In this document: positions 9,244 through 17,635 of the stretch, in pieces | Position numbering within the stretch: position 1 is the first letter of the stretch | How the letters are laid out: each line of letters starts with the position of its first letter | Program-made: the position numbers and the translations under genes | Notes under the pieces: model-generated | Seen by the model: only the letters and a program-made list of their open reading frames with translations | The model's database searches: none | Told to the model about the DNA's origin: nothing | Assembly (NCBI GenBank): GCA_905221605.1 | Contig: CAJNDS010002250.1 | Span: 262,001 to 326,000, forward strand | DNA: 64,000 bases | Direction of reading: 5' to 3' | Source: Symbiodinium natans | Taxonomy: Eukaryota > Sar > Dinophyceae > Suessiales > Symbiodiniaceae

Positions 9244-10723
9244 CTGAGGAGGGTTAGGGTTCAGGTGACCTTAGGCCTTCTAGAGTTGGAGGACTTTCGT
9301 ACCTTTGGAGAACCGAGACTGCAGTTTGCACGTCCAGAACAAGGGGGGCTCCGGGCTTGGCTACGCAGCTTGTCTGCAGAGCCCATACTTCAGAAATCAC
9401 ACCCCCCCAGAAGACCAAACTCCCGAACCCCGCAACCGCTAAACTCAGCGGGTTCACGAACAGGGACGAGTTTCCATGGTTTGTGCGCTCGGCCATTGCC
9501 GAAGACGGCTGGAAAATAACCTCTTTGAAGCCTTCCTCCCCCTGCACAACAGACACGCGAATGCTAAATAAAAAAACGTACGAAACCGCCCCCTGTTAGT
9601 GAACCCGCCACTTGAACTCAAGGCGCTATATCTCTTTTCAATACCTCCCCAAAAGCCGGTGCAGCTTAGGCTCTGTGCGTCTTTGCCACGCTGCACCTGG
9701 AACCGGTGTACTTGGACTTTTGGTTTGAGGTTTTAGGGTTACAAGTATGGTAACTGTGGTCATAACCTTATTTGGGGGCACTTAAAACCCTACGTATAAG
9801 TACCCACGAACCTCCAGGTAGGGTTCAGGACTTCAGACCCCTTGGGCTCGCGAATTAAGATTGGGGTTGCCGGCTTTGGGCTTTGGATCTAGGGTTTAGG
9901 GTTTAGGGTCGACTTTTTTGCTGTAGCGATTCAGGGCTTTAGCCGGGCTTTCAGGCTGGCTGGAGTTGAGGGCTTGCCGATTTATCGGCCTTCCAGGACT
10001 AATAGGGCTTGTTGGGTTTATCGGCCCCAGGGCCTGCAGGGTTCGTAGTGGGCTTTTTGGGGACATGGTCCGTCTGTTCAGCGCTCCGTCTGGCACGAGG
10101 GTTGAACCCCTTTTGGGGTTTAGGGTTTACCGGCTTCCCGTTTCGATGATGGTATACTCCATACAGTTTAGGGTGCTCAAGAATGTCCCGAACCCTACAG
10201 GAATTGACCATAATCGAGGCCCGAAAAGGCCCCTCCCGCCCCCCGCCCCCCCATGGTCGTGTTTGCCGAACTTGGGGGTGGCAAAGGGCGCTAGGCATGA
10301 AGGCTTGGAGGTTTGGGGATTTCGGATTCAGGATTTTTCTCCGCGTGGTTGCGGGCAAGGTCTAGGTTTTAGGAATCTAGGGCGGGCTTGTCTGCTGTTT
10401 GTGGAGGTAAGAGCAAGCACCCTCAAAGATGTAAAGCCCGCCCTGCCTCCTACTCCAAGCTAACCCGAATGAACCTTTAAGCCGCAGCCCAAACTCCTCA
10501 CCCAACATCCCCAGCTTAGAGTTGTGATTTTGAGTTTAGGTTCAATGGTTAGGGTGTCCCAAGGCGATGCTAAATCCAAGACAGCCCTCGAATGACCCAG
10601 AACTCTCTGAGAACCAACTTTGAGGCCAAACCCTAACTAAACCCTAAACCCTAAACCCGAAACCCTAAACCCGAAACCCTAACCCTAAACCCTAAACCCT
10701 CAAACCCGAAACCCCAAATCCAC
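9244..10723. other. Long presumed intron between coiled-coil exons
   Basis: On the minus strand it starts GTGGATTTGGGG and runs into degenerate TTTAGGG repeats; it ends in CCCTAACCCTCCTCAG. It contains one copy of dispersed family B (about 9733-9830). No other coding-like segment was convincing; ORFs at 9254-9696 and 9966-10463 look like chance ORFs. Confidence 0.5.
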
Positions 10724-10788
10724 GCCTCGGCGGCGTTCTGCTCCACCCGCTGCTGCAGGAAACGGAGCTCCTCCCGGTAGGCGTCCCC
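10724..10788 (-). CDS. Candidate coiled-coil exon
   Basis: Minus-strand reading includes YREELRFLQQRVEQNAAEA, strongly coiled-coil-like. The acceptor is GCGCCAG and the donor GTGGATTTGG. It leaves two bases of a codon, matching the one-base start of the next exon (9182-9243). Confidence 0.65.
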
Positions 10789-11404
10789 CTGGCGCGCAAG
10801 ACCCCTTCGCCCCGAAACCTCGAAGCCTGCACCTATGCCCTAAAAGCCTTTAGGGTGTAGGGTTTAGGGTTTAGGGTTTAGGGTTTAGGGCCTAGGGTCT
10901 AGGGTTTACCCCTACAACCTAGAAGCTCTCAAAGCCGCAAAGAGGCCCTGAGCCCTTTGACCACCCCCAAACCCCGACATGCTCAAACCCTCTTTTCCTT
11001 AGACCCTTACGCCCTGACATTGATCGTCTTAGCTACGTACTTGTGCCCTAAACCCTAAACCCTAAACCCTGTGCAACTGCCCAGAAACACCTTACTAGCA
11101 CAAAGGCAGACAAGCCAAAGTCTCTACGACAAAACTATTGATTGCAAACCGGAAAAGAACATGTTGTCTCAGATCAATCAAGATGCCCACTCAACAACAA
11201 AAAACAGAGCACTCAAGATCTCGGGTGTGGATGCTACTTCCGCAGCAACCCTAAGCACAAACTGAGGTCCCCCCCCCCCCCCCCCCAATCTCCGAAACCT
11301 CGATCCGAGAGCGCAGCATGCTACTCACTGAAAGCGGCTCAACGCGCAAACTCCAGGCCAAACGGTGAGAAAAACAAAAAGAAACCGACAATCCAAAGGC
11401 ACCC
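10789..11404. other. Intron interior with short telomere-type arrays
   Basis: Holds TTTAGGG units near 10855-10890, a CCCTAAA triplet near 11046-11070 and a C17 run at about 11270-11286. No gene recognised. Confidence 0.5.
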
Positions 11405-11649
11405 TAAGCCCTAAGCCCTGTAAACCCAAAACCCTAAACCCTAAACCCGAAATATCCTAAAACCCTAAACCCGAAATACCCTAAACCCATAAACCCTAAA
11501 CCCTAAACCCATAAACCCTAAACCCTAAACCCCAAACCCTAAACCCCAAACCCCAAACCCTCAACCCCAAACCCTAAACCCCAAACCCCAAACCCTGAAC
11601 CCTAAACCCCAAACCTTAAACCCTAAACCCTAAACCCCAAACCCTAAAC
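11405..11649. repeat. Degenerate CCCTAAA/CCCCAAA array at an intron 5' end
   Basis: About 35 units of CCCTAAA mixed with CCCCAAA and CCCGAAA. Read on the minus strand it is GTTTAGGGTTTGGGG, beginning exactly at the donor of the 11650-11734 exon. Confidence 0.93.
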
Positions 11650-11734
11650 CCAGCCCGGGCATGGCCTCGTCGTTGGGCCTCGCCGAGAGCTCGGCCAGGC
11701 GCCGGTCGGTGGCCGTAAGGCGCTTGGAGATGTC
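11650..11734 (-). CDS. Candidate coiled-coil exon flanked on both sides by telomere-type repeats
   Basis: Minus-strand reading is DISKRLTATDRRLAELSARP and onward to EAMPGL. The acceptor is CCCTAAACCCTAG and the donor GTTTAGGG, so both splice signals come from telomere-type repeats. Phase to its neighbours is not resolved (poly-G runs at the borders make sequence length uncertain). Confidence 0.65.
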
Positions 11735-12220
11735 CTAGGGTTTAGGGTTTAGGGTTTAGGGTTTGGGGTTTGGGGTTTGGGGTTTGGGGTTTGGGGTTTG
11801 GGGTTTGGGGTTTGGGGTTTAGGGTTTAGGGTTCCGGGTTTATGGGTTGTAGGGCCATGGGGGGGGGTTGGGGGGGGCGTGTGGAAGGATTGACTTGGGG
11901 TCCACAGGGGAGACACAAAGCCGGACGCCGGGCCTGCACATCCGCCATCACAGAAGCCTGTGGCGTTTGGGGTCCAGGGGGCTTAGGATTTAGCATGATT
12001 TAGGGCTTCGGGTCTAGCTGAGCCCCCAAACAGTCTTGCAAACTCCCTGGCCACGAGTGCTCACAGTGTGGGATTAACGTTGAGGGTCCGCTGCAGGGGA
12101 ACGTTTGCTTCTGGTGGGTACAACCCCCCCCCCATCAATCCCTTAAACCCTGACACCCCTGTAAAAATCCCCCTAAACCCTAAACCCTAAACCCTCAACC
12201 CTCAACCCTAAACCCTAAAC
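11735..12220 (-). other. Intron bounded by inverted telomere-type repeats
   Basis: On the minus strand this 486-bp interval starts GTTTAGGGTTTAGGG at the donor of 12221-12308 and ends CCCTAAACCCTAG at the acceptor of 11650-11734. The two ends are inverted copies and could pair in RNA. The plus-strand blocks are 11735-11835 (TTTAGGG/TTTGGGG) and 12172-12220 (CCCTAAA/CCCTCAA). The middle is unique. Confidence 0.65.
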
Positions 12221-12308
12221 CCCCCTTTGAGATGAAGGCCGGCGCCTGCTCCTCCTGCAGGACCTTCACCTCCCTGAGCTGCTCCGTCCACGTCCGGAGG
12301 TGCTGCAC
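12221..12308 (-). CDS. Candidate coiled-coil exon
   Basis: Minus-strand reading is VQHLRTWTEQLREVKVLQEE and continues to AFISKG. The acceptor is CTGCCAG and the donor GTTTAGGG. It starts in phase 0, matching the phase-0 end of the 13387-13460 exon. Confidence 0.7.
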
Positions 12309-13386
12309 CTGGCAGGGCTGAGGCTTTGAGGGTTACTAGGGTTTAGAACTTGGGGCTATGTTTAGGGTTTAGGGTTTAGGGTTTGGGGTTTAGGGTTAGG
12401 GTTTAGGGTTTAGGGCTCTGTGTTTTGCGACCTTCCTTCAGAGAAGTCGCAAGAAGGGGTACCCTGGGTGATTTGTGCTAGAATGCAGTACGGGGATGTG
12501 AAAGGTACAGGGTTTTAATGGCTTAGGGTGCAGGGCTTTCGGGGAAGTAGGGGAACCTTGGACGGAAAAAGAAGCAGGTCAGGCTAGGTTCCTGTGGTGG
12601 CAGCTCGGCCGCGGCTATAAAGACTTGCTGGTCCAGATCAACCGATGCGATAATATTCTGGGGCGCAAGGGCTGTATCGGCCGTTACTCCACTACTCAGT
12701 AGAAGCTTGCCTGCCTGTTCCGGAGCCCGAGTGCCCGAAACCACAAGCCTACACGACGTACCCTGCATGGGTGGAAAGTTTAGGACCGGTTTCAGAGCCG
12801 CAGAACCAAGGCATCATACATTTGGGATGTGTACTGGTAGGGTCCCGCCTCGCGGTCCAACGCCCCGAGGTCTTTTGACTGCGACTGCACCACTTCCTGG
12901 GATGTGTCGGCGACAAAGCTGTCGGGTTTCGCGTTGACGGCTTAAGGTTGGGATGATTTCCCCTCTATTAACAGTCCTCACTAAGGCTTATCAATGGGGG
13001 GGTACTATAGTCCGTATTGAGGACTGAAGAAAGGGAACTTGCAGGGGGACTCCACAGTTGAAGAGTTTTAGGGCTGAGGGATTTGTGAAGAGAGCTCTTT
13101 AAATTATTTTCTACTAAGAATATGGGAGTGTTCAGGGGCCCCTAATTGAGTCACCCACATAGTAAGATTCCCTTATGAGGACCCTAGTAGGTACCCCTAA
13201 TTTCGGAAACCCCGGCCCAAGGGAGTTCAGGGTTTAGTGGTTGGGGCACCAGGCGAAGGGGCTCAGCGCGCAGGGGGCGGAGAGGATTAGCTTGGAGGGC
13301 TCCGACCACCCTACGCCCGGAACCAAGCAATGCTAGTAAGGCATAGTCGGAAAAGAAAAATAACATGTGCACCCTAAACCCTAAAC
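12309..13386. other. Intron between coiled-coil exons
   Basis: On the minus strand it opens with GTTTAGGGTTTAGGG and ends with telomere-type repeats (12358-12415 on plus) shortly before the acceptor. It includes a copy of dispersed motif A (about 12951-12985). No convincing exon inside. Confidence 0.5.
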
Positions 13387-13460
13387 CCCCCTTCTTGGCG
13401 GTCCAGGATCCTGGAAGCCTTGAACGGCCTCCTGCGCATCGGCCATCTCCTTTTGCAAGC
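13387..13460 (-). CDS. Candidate coiled-coil exon
   Basis: Minus-strand reading is LQKEMADAQEAVQGFQ and onward. The acceptor is GGCGCAAG and the donor GTTTAGGG. It begins with two bases of a codon and ends in phase 0; both ends fit the neighbouring candidate exons (13627-13687 and 12221-12308). Confidence 0.7.
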
Positions 13461-13626
13461 CTTGCGCCCGGGAATACTTGGAAGGCGTTCAGTAGTTCTC
13501 TGCTTGGAGGTTCATGGGTATTGATGAGTAGGGTTAGAAGTATGGTAGCTACAGTTAGAACCTTGTCTAGGGTACTTAGAACCCTAGTTATAAGCACCCA
13601 CGAGTCTCCACGTAGGGCTTAGGGAC
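13461..13626 (-). other. 166-bp intron made of a dispersed repeat (family B) with terminal inverted repeats
   Basis: The interval between two phase-matched exons starts GTCCCTAAGCCC and ends GGCGCAAG on minus. Near its ends, CTACGTGGAGACTCGTGGGT and the inverse of ACCCATGAACCTCCAAGCAG agree at about 15 of 20 positions. Much of the body recurs near 9733-9830 and in part near 63641-63690. This is what an introner-type insertion would look like. Confidence 0.6.
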
Positions 13627-13687
13627 GAAGATTGCAGTTCTGCTCGGCGCAAGGCATGGGCAGACTGGCGTCTGCAAGCAGCCTCTT
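13627..13687 (-). CDS. Candidate exon of the coiled-coil gene
   Basis: Minus-strand reading is KRLLADASLPMPCAEQNCNL. The acceptor is GGGAACAG and the donor GTCCCT. It enters in phase 0 and leaves one base, matching the two-base start at 13460. A second frame (EEAACRRQSAHALRRAELQ) is also coil-like, so the frame choice rests on phase. Confidence 0.55.
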
Positions 13688-13873
13688 CTGTTCCCATGAG
13701 GAAAGCCGTGGGTGTGGAACGCTTCCCCCCACCACCCCACGGGCCCCAGCACGAAGTGCAGCCCCACACTTCCCTAGACCCTCTACATGAGAAAACTCAG
13801 AGAAACCCTCGACTTTCGGAGGCCCTGTAAATATGAGACTATCAACCAAAAAGGCAGCAGAGGAACCAAAAAC

Positions 13874-13933
13874 GGTCGCCGCGACATCCTTCTTGGACGC
13901 ATCGAGGCGAGCCGTGAACTGGCTCCTCAGTCG
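13874..13933 (-). CDS. Candidate coiled-coil exon (RLRSQFTARLD)
   Basis: Minus-strand reading is RLRSQFTARLDASKKDVAAT, exactly 20 codons between GAAG and GTTTTTGG, phase 0 at both ends. FTARLD resembles FDTRLD in the 15311-15349 exon, hinting at an internal repeat of the coiled coil. Confidence 0.6.
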
Positions 13934-14894
13934 CTTCGGTCTGTAGCAGAGTGATTCAAAAAAAAATGCAACTGAGGCAAGCACGTGTTGAGATTCCTGG
14001 GCTGCGAGCAGGGCTCAGGTTTTGGTGCTTAAACGGTGTCCTTTTCTAGGATTTCGGTGGCTGTTGGGGAGTCGAGAGCTCAAACTTTACGGAACCGTCA
14101 AGATACGCTGGGCTCCGGCAGTCAGTTGCTTTGCAGCCGAATGGACTTGGAGTAACATGGCGCAGCATACTGCCCTATATCTCGGTAACCCTGAACCTGA
14201 ACCCTAAACCCGAAACCCTAAGCCCTAAACCCTACGGGTGGGGGGAAGCCTCACAGAGCTCAGAGGGCTTCTATGTCCTGGGTTTGGGGTGGTCCGGGGA
14301 AGTGGGAACATGGGCTGCTCAATTGTGCGGCAGAAATCGCAAGCGGCTAACCCTCCTCATGAGTTGCTATGGTAAAGCAAGCAACAAGAAAGCAAGCAGC
14401 CATCGAACCCATCGTCTGTGAACAGTTGGGTGATCTCGGACATGACTGCAATTCTACTGACAACCGGGGCAAAACAGAACCGATGCCTCAGCTCTGCATC
14501 GTGGAGCATTGCCCAAGCCCTCAACCATCAGGACTTTACGATGCTGCCCCTCTCCACCTGAAAATCCAAAACCCTAGCCTAAACCCAGAACCTCTTCTCC
14601 GAACCCCGCCAATCCACACCCCATAAACGGAAAAAAAACAAGCTCGATGGCTTGCCCTCCCCACTGCGCTGCAGCTTAGGCGCGCCTTTTCACCTGGCTC
14701 TTGTCTTGGTAGGGAGTGTTCAGGAGCCCTACTAGTGGAGCTCCGTGCTCCCAAAATCCTAAGGCTAAACGCAGGTCCCGCCTCCCGACCTCGACCCCAG
14801 AGGCCCCAGACCCGAAACGTCGGAGATTCCACAAAGCTTTGCAGCTTTAGCTGCCAGGGGAAGTCCCTCGAGTTGTTTTTGTAGGGTTTAGGGC
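13934..14894. other. Presumed intron, no secure exon
   Basis: Unique sequence with short CCCTAAA groups near 14200-14232. A short segment at 14233-14285 has GT and AG signals but no good frame. ORFs on both strands have no recognisable features. Confidence 0.45.
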
Positions 14895-14945
14895 CTGTCT
14901 TGGCGCCGCCGAGCTGCGACTCCAAAGCAAACACGCTCTCAAAGT
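14895..14945 (-). CDS. Candidate coiled-coil exon with GC donor
   Basis: Minus-strand reading is FESVFALESQLGGAKT. The acceptor is CCCGTAAG and the likely donor GCCCTAAACCC (GC rather than GT). It starts with two codon bases, completing the G left by the 15063-15137 exon (joined codon GAC). The intervening intron is only 117 bp. Confidence 0.6.
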
Positions 14946-15062
14946 CTTACGGGAGATCATATACACAACTGAGGTAAGGGCTCGCTGGGGTTGATGTTTT
15001 TGCTTGGGGCAGCTCAGTTTGGGGGGAGGGAGGGGAGGGGGTAGAGGATCCCGTGAGTCTAC

Positions 15063-15137
15063 CCTTGGCTGCCGGGTGGCTCAGGGTCTTGGCCTGCTGG
15101 CACTGCTTCTGCACCTCCGCCACCCGCTCGTTGAGGT
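15063..15137 (-). CDS. Candidate coiled-coil exon
   Basis: Minus-strand reading is LNERVAEVQKQCQQAKTL and onward to HPAAK. The acceptor is CTGCAAAG and the donor GTAGAC. Its two-base start completes the G left by the 15311-15349 exon (GAC, Asp), so the coil continues without a break. Confidence 0.7.
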
Positions 15138-15310
15138 CTTTGCAGGCCCTGCCTGCCAAACTCCGAAAGAAAAAAGAAACTTCAACTCAAAGTGCCTCCC
15201 AAGGAGGGCCAAGGATCCTCCCAAGCACGAGGGGCCTTGGGAAGGAGTGCTTTTGATGTGTATGGGTTCTCCTTAGTAGGGTGATGGAGGAGCCCTGGGG
15301 CTGAGCCCAC

Positions 15311-15349
15311 CTTGCTTGTCCAGCCGCGTGTCGAAACGCTCGATGAGCC
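15311..15349 (-). CDS. 39-bp coiled-coil exon
   Basis: Minus-strand reading is LIERFDTRLDKQ between CGGCTCAG and the consensus-like CAAG/GTGGGC. Phase fits both the 15918-15957 exon upstream and the 15063-15137 exon downstream. Confidence 0.7.
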
Positions 15350-15399
15350 CTGAGCCGAGAGCAGAATGCCGAGGGGGGGTTAGGCTTTTTTGGGTGTTT

Positions 15400-15545
15400 A
15401 GGGTTTGGGGGCTTTAGGGGCTTTTGGGGGCTTTTGGGGGCTTTAGGGGCTTTAGGGGCTTTAGGGGCTTTAGGGGCTTTAGGGGCTTTAGGGGCTTTAG
15501 GGGGCTTCAGGGGGTTTTAGGGGGTTTTAGGGGGGTTTTAGGGGG
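15400..15545. repeat. GGGGCTTTA tandem repeat
   Basis: About 15 units of a 9-bp GGGGCTTTA repeat grading into GGGGGTTTTA. It may be a diverged expansion of telomere-type sequence inside the intron between 15349 and 15918. Confidence 0.93.
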
Positions 15546-15672
15546 TTTGATCAGTTTTGGGGTTCAGAGTCGAGGGCCTCTGGGGTTCAGGAGCCTTGAA
15601 GTCGGAAGCTTTCAGAGGCGAAGTCGGCACATGCCAGCCTGTCTGAGGCCTCACTTTGAGGTTAGGCTGGCG

Positions 15673-15748
15673 TAGGGTTTAGGGTTTAGGGTTTAGGGTT
15701 TAGGGTTTAGGGTTTAGGGTTTAGGGTTTAGGGTTTAGGGTTTAGGGT

Positions 15749-15843
<95 letters not shown>

Positions 15844-15845
15844 GG
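15673..15845. repeat. Two-block telomere-type array: TTTAGGG then TTGAGGG
   Basis: About 11 TTTAGGG units are followed by about 14 TTGAGGG units with a sharp switch. Separate amplification of the variant is the simplest explanation. Confidence 0.96.
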
Positions 15846-15917
15846 TAAGCCAAATCTTCCTAGCTCACTCGTAGGGAGTTCAGTTCTGCCGCAGTCCGCG
15901 TGTCTCAGGCCAGGCAC

Positions 15918-15957
15918 GTCTCTCCACTTCCGGAAGGTCCGACTGGCAGGAGGCGGT
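15918..15957 (-). CDS. 40-bp candidate exon
   Basis: Minus-strand reading is TASCQSDLPEVER. The acceptor is GTTCGCAG and the donor GTGCCTGG. It enters in phase 0 (as the 16445-16534 exon leaves) and leaves one base, fitting the two-base start at 15349. Confidence 0.55.
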
Positions 15958-16444
15958 CTGCGAACTGCCTTGGTAGAAAAGCTGGGTGATCCCAAGGGTT
16001 CAAACTGTAATATAGGGGCCTGAATAGTTAGAACAGGGTTCTATTACATACTGTAGGGCTTTGGGGTTTAGGGTTCAGGGCACCCCGAAACCCAACACCA
16101 CCCGGCGAAAGCTCGTGCCTTGTGCCCCACAGGTATGTTACAGAATCAGTCTCTCAGGATGCAACTGATGGTGGTCAAATTGTAGGGTTTCTGGGAGGCT
16201 CGGGAGTTCGTCCGCTTCAGGCTCCACGAAAGGGGGGTGGGCGGGGGGGCAGGTCGCTTGGTCTTCGGTTTGGGGGCCTATCCCCAGAAGCCAAAGCTCC
16301 AAAATCCTAAGCCCTAAACCCCAGACACTTGGGGATTAGGGGGTACTTTTTTGTGGGGGTCCTTATTGTAAGGGGATCCTACTATGTGGGGGTCGACAAA
16401 AGGGGTCCCTGACTGTCCTAAACCCCCATTCAGGGCGTAGGGAC
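15958..16444. other. Presumed intron
   Basis: Contains dispersed motif C (about 16003-16047) and G-rich text around 16210-16420. No coding segment recognised. Confidence 0.45.
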
Positions 16445-16534
16445 CCCCAGAAAGTCCCCGGCCCTCTCTGCCAGGGCACTCTCCCGCACTGCCTGCGTCA
16501 GGCCGTCAACTGCACCTTGCTTAAACTCGAGAGG
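16445..16534 (-). CDS. Candidate coiled-coil exon
   Basis: Minus-strand reading is FKQGAVDGLTQAVRESALAE and onward to GDFLG. The acceptor is ATCGCCAG and the donor GTCCCT; it is phase 0 at both ends. A longer version starting at TTAG further upstream is also in frame. Confidence 0.6.
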
Positions 16535-16549
16535 CTGGCGATCCTAAGC

Positions 16550-16905
16550 CCGAAGAACCCCTAAGACCCCTAAGGCCCCTGAAGCCCTTCAAGGCCCTTC
16601 AAGGCCCTAAAGGGCCCTAAAGGCCCTAAAGGCCTTGAAGATTCTTACAGCTGTCCTTTTCAAACCCTTAAACCCTGGAACCCTTTACCCTAAAGCCCTA
16701 AAACCCAAAAGCCCTGAAGCCTCTAAAGCCTCTTAACGACCCTAAAACCTCCAAAATCCCCAGAGCCCCTAAAGCCCCGTAAAGGCCCTTAAAGGCCCTT
16801 AAAGCTCCTGAAAGCCCTTCAAGCCCCTAAAGGCCCTTGAAAAGCCCCTAAAAAGGCCCCTTAAAACGGCCCCTCAAAATGACCCCCCTTAAAGCCCCCA
16901 GAAAA
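16550..16905. repeat. AAAGGCCCTTAAAG-type degenerate repeats
   Basis: About 350 bp dominated by short words such as AAGGCCCTTAAAG and CCCTAAAGG, partly palindromic. It looks like decayed CCCTAAA-related sequence. No ORF of interest. Confidence 0.8.
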
Positions 16906-16906
16906 C

Positions 16907-16959
16907 CTAAAGTGGCCTTGTAGTGCGGTGACATCCTCCCTCAACTTGGCGACGGCCGC
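16907..16959 (-). CDS. Candidate coiled-coil exon
   Basis: Minus-strand reading is AAVAKLREDVTALQGHF. The acceptor is GCTCCCCAG (another CCCCAG lies 19 bp upstream) and the donor GTTTTCTGG. Phase to 16445-16534 is not resolved, so an exon may be missing or the donor differs. Confidence 0.5.
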
Positions 16960-17372
16960 CTGGGGAGCCGAGGAAGCGCTGGGGTTCAGGGTTCTGCTTC
17001 GCCTTGAGGGTTTTAGGGGTTTAAGGGTTTTTTGGTTTCAGGTCTCTAGGTCTCTGGGGTGTGGGGCTTAAGGTCTCTAGGGTTTGGGGGGGTTGGGGTT
17101 TGGGGCCTAGGAAGGTGCAGGCTGGCAAACGGCTCAGAAGCCTGCACTTTGCTTCGGCAAGGTTTTTGGTTTGAGATGTGGCGCCCTGAATGGAAGTTAA
17201 TGAGCTTTTGTTAAGCTTACATGTTTAGGGTTTATAGATGTTGTATAGGCTTCGTGTCCGGAGTTTTGGGCAGGGCGAAGGCTGCAGAAGTTTTGGGCGA
17301 ATGCCTTGGGCGGGTTTCGGCTTTTGCTATGGCCTTTTTTGCGACCCTTTTCCCAGGATGGCCCGGACAAAC
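16960..17372. other. Sequence between the exon chain and element 3
   Basis: G-rich telomere-like words near 16985-17110 and a copy of dispersed motif D (about 17222-17256). No gene recognised. Confidence 0.45.
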
Positions 17373-17377
17373 CCTTT
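17373..17377. repeat. Target-site duplication CCTTT, left copy
   Basis: CCTTT directly precedes the left LTR and recurs directly after the right LTR (26196-26200). A 5-bp duplication is standard for copia integrases. Confidence 0.9.
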
Positions 17378-17614
17378 TGCGGAATCGCACTGGCAGAGAA
17401 TTGGCTCTTTTGCTTCCAACGCACAAATGTAAAGTGTTTGGTTAAAGTGAAACTGTTGTGATGTCTGCTCTGAATGCTCTTTGAGTTCTAAGCGGACCTA
17501 AGTGCAATGGCGGGCCTGTGCATTGCTTGACCAGCTCGTGCCTGGCTCGGGCCGGCTGACAAGAGGCCGCAGCGAAGAGGAGCTGATCCAACTGTATGCC
17601 TGGGCGGTTTCACA
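17378..17614 (-). repeat. 3' LTR of element 3
   Basis: A 237-bp LTR, identical to 25959-26195. On the minus strand it begins TGTGAAACC and ends TTCCGCA (TG...CA). An A-rich polypurine-like stretch ending in GGG adjoins its internal edge on minus (about 17615-17635). Confidence 0.95.
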
Positions 17615-17635
17615 CCCATTGTATTTTCTTTTGGA

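Noticed and set aside
13619-13984. One continuous 121-codon minus ORF
   Set aside because: It spans two better-supported short exons and intron text between them; only those parts are coding-like.
14233-14285. Further coiled-coil exon
   Set aside because: GT and AG signals exist but every frame has a stop or poor composition.
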